From Arthrobacter sp. H35-D1 (GTDB taxonomy: Bacteria > Actinomycetota > Actinomycetes > Actinomycetales > Micrococcaceae), in the NCBI RefSeq assembly GCF_030063185.1, contig NZ_JASISP010000029.1:1-34333 (forward strand): a stretch of DNA of 34,333 nt. Direction: 5' to 3'. Of the stretch, positions 1 to 7,250 are shown piece after piece. Below the pieces are notes generated by a model, which saw only the letters and a program-made list of their open reading frames with translations, was not told the origin of the DNA and made no database searches. How positions within the stretch are numbered: position 1 is the stretch's first letter; every line of letters begins with the position of its first letter. Made by a program: the position numbers and the translations under genes.

Positions 1-126
1 CAACTACTCACCGAAGAACTCAACAACACCCCCACACGGCTCCCCGGCGACCGACGCCCCCTGAACTACCAAATAGCCCAGGCCCCAATCTCAACAATGA
101 GCAAACACGTACTTCAGGAGGTCTGA
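1..126 (+). pseudogene. C-terminal end of an IS30-type transposase (cut by window edge)
   Basis: Frame 1 is open from the first base to TGA at 124-126 and reads LLTEELNNTPTRLPGDRRPL followed by a short tail. The ELNN-P-R-LPG-R-P pattern is what IS30-family transposases show at their extreme C-terminus, after the catalytic glutamate. The usual ending after this motif is short, so the gene probably ends here naturally. Whether the gene is intact upstream cannot be seen. Identification rests on about 20 residues. Confidence 0.55.
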
Positions 127-239
127 GACTGTGTCGCTGTGAAAGGGGATGGCAACGGCCGAAAGGAAGGTATTGTCATCGGCCCCGAGCGGTGTTTGAC
201 TGAGGTGACAAGCCACAAACGAACAACGGAAGGCGTGAG

Positions 240-348
240 ATGAAGGCGCTGACTTGGCAAGGCAAGCGGACCATCGAATACTCCAAGGTCCCGGATCTGC
301 AGATCCAGGAACCCACCGACATCATCAAGGTCACCTCGACGGCCAATT
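240..348 (+). pseudogene. N-terminal fragment of a zinc-type alcohol/formaldehyde dehydrogenase
   Basis: ATG at 240 follows a good ribosome binding site (GGAAGG, 229-234). It opens MKALTWQGKRTIEYSKVPDL and continues to a TSTAN-C motif. This is the start of zinc-dependent medium-chain dehydrogenases of the glutathione-independent formaldehyde dehydrogenase type, where the conserved text is TSTAICGSDLH. Similarity stops after about 36 codons, exactly at the first catalytic-zinc cysteine. The frame then runs into unrelated sequence and soon ends. The remaining roughly 350 codons are absent and catalase sequence follows directly, so this is a deletion or recombination scar that kept the translation start. 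Confidence 0.75.
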
Positions 349-759
349 GCCGAACGCATTGTTGGGATCGTCGCAGATGCTAGTAGCGACCTGTCCCAAA
401 TCTCTGCCGCTCGCCAGGCCCTCAATGCCGTGGGAGTGGTACCGCTGGTTATTGCCCCTAACGGCGGCGTCCTTAGCGATGATGAAGGCCAGACGATTGC
501 GGTGCAGCGAACCTATCTCACTGCTAGGTCTACGGAATTCGATGCTGTCATACCGACACACGGTGGAACGCCCGCAGTGGGTAATAAACTTTCAAGGGAT
601 GCGAAAGCCAACCCCGACGTCTCAGCCTTGGATCCGCGGATCACTCTTCTGTTGTCCGAAGCCTTCCGGCACACAAAAGCAATCGGTGCGTGGCGCCCTA
701 GCGTATTAGCGCTCAAAACAGCAGGTATCTCTCAAAACTCCGCCGGAATCACTGTGTGA
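349..759 (+). pseudogene. C-terminal domain fragment of a large-subunit (HPII-type) catalase
   Basis: Frame 1 reads ERIVGIVADASSDLSQISAA and continues through VVPLVIAPNGG, IAVQRTYLT and STEFDAVI to TGA at 757-759. This matches the flavodoxin/DJ-1-like C-terminal domain of clade II (KatE/HPII) catalases. That domain stabilises the large subunit and carries no haem ligand. The catalytic barrel, normally over 500 residues upstream, is missing. It has no start codon of its own near the junction and lies in a different frame from the dehydrogenase start at 240, so no working fusion protein is expected. Confidence 0.75.
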
Positions 760-1100
760 GACAACGCCTCAACAGTTATCGCCGCAGTCACCGGCATACT
801 AACGACCCATAGAGCGTGGGAATGCTTCTCACCAATAGGGAAAAACAATGAATGGACCGTGTCGCTTCTGTTATTCAATAGCCAATCCGGTTGTCCCATC
901 GTTACTCCAAAGTGTTGATCCGACACCTCGCTGGAGGGTGGTCATTGGGAAGATAGATCGTTGCGGATCAAATACTTTGGGCGTTCAAAGTCTTGGGATC
1001 ACTCATTCTATTGTTGGTGCTGGATAGGTGTCATCATTATGTCCGCAACGGTATGACAGTGGTTGCTACCGATGCGACATCTATCAAGGAAGGTTCATTT
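760..1100. other. Spacer between catalase fragment and DUF3253 gene
   Basis: No coding sequence with convincing composition or similarity is seen here. A frame open from 993 runs into the next gene, but its first residues do not look like the family and its start has no ribosome binding site. The promoter of the DUF3253 gene is presumably here, but no clear -35/-10 pair can be named. Confidence 0.4.
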
Positions 1101-1604
1101 GTGTCGACCGAGAAGACAGTAGAACCTACTGCAGACGGACACTACCTCGTCATAGATGGAAGGAAGTGGAGAGCGAGTGATCCTTCGATTCCTGACACGC
1201 TTCGTCAGGAACTCGTTGATGAACTAATGTCCGCTCGACGAGCTGTCAAAAACCGGGAAAATGATGCTCGAATACGAGTGAACGATGCAAAGGTTGCGCT
1301 GGGAGAACGTGGCCAACCATGGTGGGAAAAGCATGAGCCACAAGCGTTCAATGAGAGAATCATGGCGACTATTGGAGCGCTTTTGCGGAAACGTGCCGGA
1401 TCCTCTATCTGTCCGAGCGAGGTCGCCCGGGTTGTCGGCGGCAAAGGGGAATCATGGCGGCAGTACATGGATGATATCCGCCAGGTTGCGGCAGAAATGG
1501 CCTCTCAAGGTGAACTTATTGCTACCCAGAAAGGTGTAGCCGTCGAACCCAATAACGCGCGAGGACCCATTCGGCTCCTATTGCCACCCAGACCTGCCCA
1601 GTGA
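1101..1604 (+). CDS. DUF3253 family protein
   Basis: This 167-residue soluble protein has no assigned biochemical role. The N-terminal part reads YLVIDGRKWRASDPSIP and is followed by a charged helix (LVDELMSARRAVKNRE) and VALGERGQPWWE. The C-terminal half (ERIMATIGALLRKRAG, ICPSEVARVVGG, WRQYMDDIRQVAAEMASQGE) has the winged-helix-like layout of DUF3253, and both parts are often joined in actinobacteria. GTG at 1101 is chosen over ATG 993 or 1053 because AAGGAAGG lies eight bases upstream and family similarity begins at YLVIDGRKWR. The gene stands alone between broken genes and looks intact. Confidence 0.75.
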   Translation: MSTEKTVEPTADGHYLVIDGRKWRASDPSIPDTLRQELVDELMSARRAVKNRENDARIRVNDAKVALGERGQPWWEKHEPQAFNERIMATIGALLRKRAGSSICPSEVARVVGGKGESWRQYMDDIRQVAAEMASQGELIATQKGVAVEPNNARGPIRLLLPPRPAQ

Positions 1605-1815
1605 CCTCCGATCCAAAAACTGGACAACATTGAAGAACACCACCAAATGACAAACCGCCATAACATTCCCTAAAGCGTCAAAGCACCTAGCACTGGGTAC
1701 ATGTTCCTCCTCGCTTCTACCTCGCAGAAAAAACAGTGACATTGCTGGAAGTAGATACGGTGCCATGAGAGACTATATTTCGTTAGCTAGTTCCCATATT
1801 TGGAGGTTGTTTAGC

Positions 1816-2031
1816 ATGGTCGAGAAGCTGCACGAAGCAGGTATCAAAAGTGAATACGCTTACGCTGGAGGCTTTGCATCCATCGTCGTCTCCCTCATCT
1901 CTTGGCTCGTTAGCCGTGGTAAAAAAGGGGACTCCAAAGCTCAATCGGATCGCTGGGGAATTTTCATCGGTCACTGGGCGCCGACGTTTTTCGCTCTAGG
2001 TATTGCCTTGCGGTTGGAAGAGAAGAAGTAG
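1816..2031 (+). CDS. Small conserved membrane protein
   Basis: This predicted 71-residue protein begins MVEKLHEAGIKSEYAYAGG. It has one hydrophobic helix (FASIVVSLISWLV), a basic loop (SRGKKGDSKAQSDRWG) and a second hydrophobic stretch (IFIGHWAPTFFALGIAL), so it likely spans the membrane twice or is membrane associated. ATG 1816 is preferred to ATG 1765 because GGAGGT at 1802-1807 sits at ideal distance. Similar short proteins with a DRWGIF-G-WAPTFFALG motif are common hypothetical proteins in actinobacteria, as I recall them. No function is known. A terminator-like hairpin follows 26 bases after the stop. Confidence 0.65.
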   Translation: MVEKLHEAGIKSEYAYAGGFASIVVSLISWLVSRGKKGDSKAQSDRWGIFIGHWAPTFFALGIALRLEEKK

Positions 2032-2057
2032 TCCTCTCCCCGCACTGAGGAGTTTGT

Positions 2058-2091
2058 AAACGGGCTGCGGCAGTTAGTTAGCAGCCCGTTT
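2058..2091. terminator. Hairpin between convergent genes
   Basis: An 11-bp perfect stem (AAACGGGCTGC, 2058-2068, pairing with 2081-2091) has a 12-base loop. It lies between the plus-strand membrane protein and the minus-strand flavoprotein, so it can serve both. There is no long T tract, but the stem arms end in TTT on either strand. Confidence 0.6.
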
Positions 2092-2170
2092 GCAAGCGTC
2101 AACTTATCGACATACATGGGATCTGAGACGGGCGACCAACCGGCGGGCATTCTCTTCTGCGCTTGCTGAT

Positions 2171-3469
2171 TCAGGCGCGGCCTTTGAGGATTAGGTGCCA
2201 GTAAACCCACGGGAGAATATGGCGCTCTAGGATCCACGTTGCCCGATGTTCTTTCATGCTTCCGCGCCACGGCAGGGTTGGTTGAGGGGCATGCTTGTCA
2301 TCGAATTCAGCGAAAACCACTGTAGACCGGGAAACAGTGAAGGGTGTGGCGGAGTAGTGGTCGTATTTTTGTTCTGGTTCTTTGCCTTCCTTGACCGATT
2401 TGAGGTTCTTGGCGAGCACCAAACATTGCTTTCGCAGTGATGCCCCTGATTTGTAGTTTTTCGTACCGGCAACATCCCCGAGTGACCAAATGTTGGTGTA
2501 GCGGGAGTGCTGGAGGGTTTCAGGATTCACATCGATGAAGCCTCCCGGGTCGCCAAGACGTGTTAGTCCACTGGAGAGCAACCAGTCCGGAGCGACTTGT
2601 GGCGGTACCGCGTGCAGCAGATCGTAATGAAGTACTTGGTCCTGAGTGGTCCCGGCCTTAATCGGATCGGATGGGTTTTTTACCGTGGAGATGGTTACCG
2701 TTTGAGCGTCACCGTCTACGGCGGTAACTTCGCTGCTGCAATAAAGCTCTACCCCGTATTCGTCGATTTTACGGTTCAGCTCTTGATCCACGACATCTAC
2801 TCCGTAGATAGTAGGTGAGTGAACCACCATGAGGACTTTAATATCATCGAGAACTCCTTGTTCTCGCCAGTAGTCACAAGCGAGATACATGATTTTCTGG
2901 CTGGCACCATCACATTTCACCTCCCCAGAAGGCATGGTGAACACTGCAGTTCCACTCCGTAGCTCGCGGATAAGTTCCCACGTTTTCGGGGCCAGTTTAT
3001 ACACGTAATTACTGGATACGGACGGTGTTTTCATCGCATCTTCAAGTCCTAGTACAGCAACCCAGTCCAACCGCATACCGGGGCAGATGACTAGGTGACG
3101 GTAGGTAACCACCGTGCCTGTTACGAGTTGGACTGTTTGGTGATCCGGGTCGATGATGACTGCTGCGTCGTGAATCCACCGGACTCCGGTAGGCATCACA
3201 TCAGCTTGTGGTTTCATGGCTTCCGTAGCTTGTGCTGTGCCCCCTCCGATGTGCGAGAACAACGGCTGGTATAGGTGTTTATCGTTGGGTTCCACGATCG
3301 CGAGGCTACGAAAGCCATAACGCTTCAGACGCGATGCTAGTGAGATGCCCGCATTTCCCCCTCCGATGATGAGAACATCAAAGTGGTCTCTTGAGGCATC
3401 ACTTCGGACACCTATGGGAGCCGTCGTGGGATCTACGTCGAGTGTGCTCGACCAAAGACTCGGAACCAT
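2171..3469 (-). CDS. Sulfide:quinone oxidoreductase-like FAD protein
   Basis: This 432-residue flavoprotein resembles type II sulfide:quinone oxidoreductases, which oxidise sulfide at the membrane and pass electrons to quinone. Visible parts are the FAD-binding DVLIIGGGNAG (residues 31-41), LVICPG closing the first Rossmann fold, the active-site strand VKCDGASQKIMYL with Cys186, YDLLHAVPPQ, and GGFIDVNPETLQHSRYTNIW leading into GDVAG. The C-terminal end (LPWVYWHLILKG) is the amphipathic membrane-contact region of the family. In the human enzyme the second redox cysteine sits in GDC; here it is GDV, so the usual cysteine pair is incomplete. ATG 3469 is preceded by AAAGGAAA. It is a monocistronic gene, and electron acceptor or substrate may differ from sulfide. 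Confidence 0.8.
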   Translation of the reverse strand: MVPSLWSSTLDVDPTTAPIGVRSDASRDHFDVLIIGGGNAGISLASRLKRYGFRSLAIVEPNDKHLYQPLFSHIGGGTAQATEAMKPQADVMPTGVRWIHDAAVIIDPDHQTVQLVTGTVVTYRHLVICPGMRLDWVAVLGLEDAMKTPSVSSNYVYKLAPKTWELIRELRSGTAVFTMPSGEVKCDGASQKIMYLACDYWREQGVLDDIKVLMVVHSPTIYGVDVVDQELNRKIDEYGVELYCSSEVTAVDGDAQTVTISTVKNPSDPIKAGTTQDQVLHYDLLHAVPPQVAPDWLLSSGLTRLGDPGGFIDVNPETLQHSRYTNIWSLGDVAGTKNYKSGASLRKQCLVLAKNLKSVKEGKEPEQKYDHYSATPFTVSRSTVVFAEFDDKHAPQPTLPWRGSMKEHRATWILERHILPWVYWHLILKGRA

Positions 3470-3748
3470 TCGTATTTCCTTTTGCAGCTAGATACTCAAT
3501 TTATGTAGAGCCTACGCGAGCATCCACGGGAGCAAAAGCATGGCTAGGCCAGAGTTTAGGTGACAGGCGACAGGTGTCGAGGGGTTGTCTAGGTCCTTAT
3601 TTCTTGTCATTGACGGTGTCAGCACTTAATCGGTTCATGGTTGGATCTAGTGATGTATGGCGGGTGGACGCGGAGAATTGTTCTTTCCGATGAGGTTATT
3701 TCGCCCGTTTCAAGTCGCACTTGTCTGCGATCTTCTTCTTTGATGGCT

Positions 3749-4012
3749 TTATGTATGACTGCGCCAGTCGGGAATGGCTGCATCTAGGGTGTTGAGCGTT
3801 GATGCTCCGAGTGTGTTCTCAGTCCGTTTTTGGTGTTGGATGTGGAGCCAGACATCCAGAGTGTGCTCTTCTTCTGTTGCGTAGGCCCTGTATCTGGGAA
3901 GCTGCCCGGTAGCAGTGATGTAGTCCCTGAGCTGGATAAACCGGGATTGCCAATGCTGATCGAGTTCAAGCTGGCGAGTAGGAACGTCCCACCCGGTCAG
4001 CAGCGCGAACAC
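3749..4012 (-). pseudogene. Fragment with a helicase-associated (HA) domain
   Basis: The minus strand reads LELDQHWQSRFIQLRDYITA, then GQLPRYRAYATEEEHTLDVW, LHIQHQKR and LDAAIPDW. This is the tryptophan-bracketed three-helix helicase-associated repeat found, often in tandem, in actinobacterial proteins and some helicases. The only upstream start in frame is GTG at 4012 and the frame closes at 4028. Similarity on the opposite strand changes to umuC at the same place. I read it as a single repeat left over from a larger gene, joined end to end with the umuC remnant. The function of the intact proteins is unclear. Confidence 0.5.
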
Positions 4013-4758
4013 CTCATGGCAGGGTTGTCAGTGATCGAGATCTGGGGAGTTGCCACCCGGCTCACTAAGCGCCTGAACGCTCTGCGTATCTGGTCAATCC
4101 TGGATTTGAGAAACGCGAATCCAGTGATGATCCGTGATCGTTTCTCCATCGTGATGATGCGCACCGTCCTAGAGTTACAAGGCACCCCCCCTGCATCCCT
4201 ATGGAAGAAGAACGCATGGGTCGTGACCAACTCATCTTCTCTCGATCCTTTTCGACCCGGATCACCACCCAAGCCGATATGCGTCAAGTCCTGAGTCTGT
4301 ACGCCCAACAGTCCAGCGCTTGGCTAGCCAAACACAACCTCCAGACCAAGATCATGACAGCATTCGCGGCGACGTCCTATTACAACCCGGGGGATACCTC
4401 CTACCCTTCGGTGTGTTCCTTTGCTGATGCCGACCGCGGATCCAGTGCTGCTGGCACGGACCGCTTTCGCATTGGTGCCCAGAATTGTGGAAGGGGTTAA
4501 ATACGTGCACGCTGGGATCCTCGTTACTGACCTTCGCCCTATTGGGGACCAGCCGCCGTTGGAGCTTTTTGAGAACCCGCACGAGGAATACCACATCGGA
4601 CAACTCCTGGAAGACGTCACCAAAAAGTACGGACGCGGCAGTATCGGCCTCGGTGCCGGAGGCGTTAAAGGTGGCCCGGACTGGTCCATGAAACGCGAGA
4701 TGCTTTCCCCCGATACACCACGCACTGGGACGAGCTACCTATTGCCAAGGCTTCATGA
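4007..4758 (+). pseudogene. umuC: umuC remnant (error-prone DNA polymerase V subunit), three frameshifts
   Basis: Joined across three frames, the plus strand reads IWGVATRLTKRLNALRIWSI, RTVLELQGTP, then CIPMEEERMGRDQLIFSRSF, LLMPTADPVLLARTAFALVP, YVHAGILVTDLRPIGDQPPL and WSMKREMLSP, ending RYTTHWDELPIAKAS. These are the thumb, little-finger and C-terminal parts of UmuC. Frame changes are needed at the 7-C run 4185-4191, near 4411-4416, and at the 5-C run 4707-4711. The catalytic palm and fingers (roughly the N-terminal half) are absent, replaced by the helicase-associated fragment. No umuD is nearby. The stop overlaps the stop of the SRAP gene tail to tail. Confidence 0.85.
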
Positions 4759-5457
4759 GCTGATGGGTTTTAGCAGTTCCGGTCCGTCCCCTTTGAGTGG
4801 GGCAACCTGGTGAAACTCTAAGGCCTCGGCCACTGGCGTGGCAGCTGCTACAGCAGAATCAACCAATGTTTGATCCCCCTCCTGGCCGGCGTCCAACCAC
4901 TCATCCCAAAAACTCGGTGGCAACGTCACCGGCGTGCGATCGTGGAGCTGGCTCACTTCTCCGACAGCTGTCCGGGTCAAGATCGTTGCCGTCAACGTCC
5001 AATAGTTCCAGTCATCCTCGGGAAGTGATTTGTCTGGCCACCACGTGTACAAACCAGCAAACGCCAACAACTCATCGTTGGGGCTGTGGATCGCGTAGGG
5101 GGTCTTGGTCTTCCCCTCGGTGTGCCACTCATAGTAGAAGTCGGCCGGAAGAATCGCTCTCTTGCTCTTGACCGAACCTCGGAAGGTGGCTTTCTCAGCT
5201 GCCGTTTCCGAGCGGGCGTTGAAGGTAGCGAATTTCGTTTTCAACTCCTTGGAGTAGGACGGCGTCAGCGACCATCGGCCCGCCTCGAGGCGACGAATGA
5301 CCTCATCCTCGCCTTTGGCCGATTCAAGAATCACCGGCACGCGGTTTGTCGGCTTGATATTCCATGCCGGATCCGGCAATCCATCACCGACGTCCTGAAC
5401 ATCAAAGATACTCACCAAATCAGCCGTGGCCCTTGCAACTACGTAGCGTCCGCACAT
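4753..5457 (-). CDS. SRAP domain protein, HMCES/YedK type (abasic-site DNA-protein crosslinker)
   Basis: This 234-residue protein shields abasic sites in single-stranded DNA by forming a thiazolidine link through Cys2. The start at 5457 gives MCGRYVVAR with cysteine at position 2, which the chemistry needs; a longer frame starting at 5472 would bury it. Family motifs are seen in order: WNIKPTNRVPVI, RWSLTPSYSKE (for the usual RWGL-P), FNARSETAAEKATFR, RAILPADFYYEW with the active-site glutamate, YAIHSPNDELLAFAGLYTWW, and LHDRTPVTLPPSFWDEWL with the catalytic histidine. It faces the umuC remnant tail to tail with overlapping stop codons, so it once neighboured a second DNA-damage gene. Confidence 0.92.
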   Translation of the reverse strand: MCGRYVVARATADLVSIFDVQDVGDGLPDPAWNIKPTNRVPVILESAKGEDEVIRRLEAGRWSLTPSYSKELKTKFATFNARSETAAEKATFRGSVKSKRAILPADFYYEWHTEGKTKTPYAIHSPNDELLAFAGLYTWWPDKSLPEDDWNYWTLTATILTRTAVGEVSQLHDRTPVTLPPSFWDEWLDAGQEGDQTLVDSAVAAATPVAEALEFHQVAPLKGDGPELLKPISS

Positions 5458-5742
5458 GAGCCCATTCTGCACCGCCAGAGCGGTCGTTAGGAAGAACTCG
5501 CCTACGACTTACCTCACCATCTCCAACCAAGCTCCTGCCTTGACATGCTGTGGTTCCCCCGGGATGGTTCGCCCCAAAAAGGTTTGGTACCCGCAGACTC
5601 ACACCAGGCCATGGACCCTGCATCCACTACCCGGACCAGACGGTAAAACCACTCTGGCGGGGAGGGGCTGAAATGGCGTAGCGCCACCGGCCAGTCAAAA
5701 GCAACGCCCGGTCTCTGGGCACGCCCTATCAGCCAGACTCGT
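5458..5742. other. Spacer between SRAP gene and IS3-family element
   Basis: No recognisable gene is present. Short open frames exist on both strands, one on the minus strand giving GYQTFLGRTIPGEPQHVKAG, but none matches a family I know or has a ribosome binding site. The stretch should include the SRAP promoter and the flank of the insertion sequence. Confidence 0.35.
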
Positions 5743-5798
5743 TAGAGACCGTTTCTTGAATGAGAATAGAGGCTGAAGGCAGGAGGGAAAGCTTCACA

Positions 5799-6293
5799 AT
5801 GACTACATCCACATCAGCAGGAACCGGACAGCCCGGACCGGAGGAATCAACCAGCCAGGACCAGGTCTCAGCGGAGCCTGGGCCGCGTTCCAACCGGTCT
5901 GCCCGCAGGACTTTCACGGCCGAGTTCAAGCGCGCCATCGTCGAGGAATACGACGGGGCACCAAACGGGTCCAAGGGTGCGGTGCTACGCCGCGAACGGC
6001 TTTACGATTCCCATATTCAGGAATGGCGGTCCGCGTTCGAAGCGGGCGCGCTGGAGAAGCCGGTGGCACGCCGGGGCCGGCCGAAGAACACGGCCGAGCA
6101 GACTCAGATCGTCGCGCTGACCAAGGAGCTGGCCGCCGAGCGGGCTTCGCACGAGCGGACCCGTGACAAGTTGGCTTCCTCGGATGCGGCCTTGGATACC
6201 CTGGGAAAAGGAGTCGCGTTCTTGGAAGCTCTCTCGTCGAAGAACGCGTCATCGCCGGAACTGGGTACCAGTCGTGGCAAGCAGAGACCGTAG
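5799..6293 (+). CDS. IS3-family transposase OrfA (helix-turn-helix part)
   Basis: This 164-residue protein has a disordered N-terminus, then RRTFTAEFKRAIVEEYDGAP and a helix-turn-helix, followed by a heptad-rich coiled coil (QIVALTKELAAERASHERTR) typical of OrfA leucine zippers. ATG 5799 is preceded by AGGAGGG (5781-5787). In IS3 elements OrfA binds the terminal repeats and is joined to OrfB by -1 frameshifting. OrfB here lies in the -1 frame and overlaps the end of OrfA. OrfA itself is intact even though the element cannot make full-length OrfAB. Confidence 0.85.
   Translation: MTTSTSAGTGQPGPEESTSQDQVSAEPGPRSNRSARRTFTAEFKRAIVEEYDGAPNGSKGAVLRRERLYDSHIQEWRSAFEAGALEKPVARRGRPKNTAEQTQIVALTKELAAERASHERTRDKLASSDAALDTLGKGVAFLEALSSKNASSPELGTSRGKQRP
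6203..6209 (+). other. Slippery heptamer for -1 frameshifting (GGGAAAA)
   Basis: In the OrfA frame the bases read G GGA AAA, a standard X XXY YYZ slip site. Stepping back one base here enters the OrfB frame, which stays open through SLVEERVIAGTGYQSWQAET into the known OrfB region. This places the OrfAB fusion point about 30 codons before the OrfA stop. Confidence 0.6.
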
Positions 6294-6663
6294 CGGAACT
6301 CAGTCCGCTGATCGGGGTGGTGAGTGCCTGTGCGCTGGTGGGCCGTTCCCGGGCCACCCATCACCGTCAGGCCAGCCCCAAGCCGCGGATGCACGGTCCG
6401 TGGCCCAAGGCCCAGCACCCGGCGGAACTCTCGACGGCCGAACGTGCCCAGGTCTTGGAGGTGCTCAACCGGGGGGATTACGCGAACCTCTCACCGACGC
6501 AGGTCTATGTCCGTGAGCTGGACGAGGGCCGGTATTGGTGCTCTCAGCGCACCATGTATCGGGTCCTGGCGGACGCAAAGATGGGCGGGGAACGCCGGCG
6601 CCAGGCCACCCATCCGCCCCGGAAGATTCCCGAGTTGATGGCCACAAAACCATGCGAGGTATG
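6210..6663 (+). pseudogene. IS3-family transposase OrfB, 5' part (interrupted)
   Basis: The frame reads VAELSPLIGVVSACALVGRS, LSTAERAQVLEVLNRGDYAN, TQVYVRELDEGRYWCSQRTM and HPPRKIPELMATKPCEVWS. This is the HTH_21 region that precedes the integrase core in IS3 OrfB proteins. The frame leaves the transposase at 6664, where the RIT terminal repeat begins. The catalytic DDE residues are all in the other half at 13704-14322. Confidence 0.85.
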
Positions 6664-6751
6664 GTCGTGTTATGCCGAGGTCTTGGTTATGCCGACACCT
6701 CCGTCAGCGGCCCGGGTTCCTATGGTCGCCGAGGCCAAACTATCGGCATAA
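6663..6751 (+). repeat. Left terminal inverted repeat of outer RIT (ritC side)
   Basis: These 89 bases match 13596-13684 perfectly as an inverted repeat. They hold two direct copies of TTATGCCG (starting 6670 and 6687) and one inverted copy (6744-6751) at the inner edge. The ritC stop codon begins at the next base, 6752-6754 on the minus strand. Confidence 0.95.
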
Positions 6752-6971
6752 TCAGAGTGCCTCGAGAAATGTGATGACTGCGTCCGTTGGCTGATAACGA
6801 CCCTGGGCGGAGACCTCGGACGGGGCGACCTTCGCGATTGCTTCTTCTTTGAGGGTCATATCGGCATGGATGTAAATATTAGTTGTGGAAATCTGCTCGT
6901 GACCTAGCCAGAGCGCGATTACGGTGGTGTCGACCCCTGCTTGGAGCAGTCTCATCGCGGCGGTGTGGCGC
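6752..6971 (-). pseudogene. ritC: Outer RitC recombinase, 3' part (catalytic C-terminus)
   Basis: The minus strand from 6971 reads RHTAAMRLLQAGVDTTVIAL, then WLGHEQISTTNIYIHADMTL, and ends TFLEAL with TGA at 6752-6754. It carries the end of the HxxR box, the third-box histidine (LGH) and the nucleophilic tyrosine (NIY). It continues exactly where the 5' part breaks at 10606 (AHTMR followed by HTAAM). Inner RIT sequence separates the two by 3.6 kb. Its TGA directly adjoins the terminal repeat. Confidence 0.92.
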
Positions 6972-6991
6972 TTATGTGGAATTCCACATAA
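6972..6991. repeat. ritA-end palindrome of inner RIT
   Basis: TTATGTGGAATTCCACATAA is a perfect 20-bp palindrome made of two inverted terminal-box copies. It lies between host sequence and the terminal repeat and has no counterpart at the ritC end (10606 onward is host ritC). Its spacing to the first repeat box is the same as in the outer element. Confidence 0.9.
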
Positions 6992-6995
6992 TGGG

Positions 6996-7079
6996 CATTA
7001 CGTGGCCGGGCGAGTTATGTGGCCGGTTGGGGTGTTTGCGCAGGCGGGCGCACTTTTACCGTCATTTCCGGCCACATAA
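6996..7079 (+). repeat. Left terminal inverted repeat of inner RIT (ritA side)
   Basis: These 84 bases match 10522-10605 inverted with three mismatches. Boxes TTACGTGG (6998-7005) and TTATGTGG (7015-7022) are direct, and CCACATAA (7072-7079) is inverted at the inner edge. The 171 bases from here to the ritA start probably hold the promoter, but no clear hexamers can be named. Confidence 0.93.
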
Positions 7080-7250
7080 TCCCTGATATCCGGCATTCTC
7101 TGGCTGGTGCACACCGATGGCTAGGCCCGGTTCTTTGCCTCTGTCCGGCATGCTTCGGCGCCCATTTTCCCGTTCGGAACCCGTCAAAATTCCATACCCG
7201 TGGCGAAGACTTGCCTTATCTGTTCACCACTATCAGAGGGGCTGGTTCTT

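Noticed and set aside
993-1100. Upstream extension of the DUF3253 gene to ATG 993 or 1053
   Set aside because: Neither start has a ribosome binding site and the added residues do not look like the family; GTG 1101 has an excellent site.
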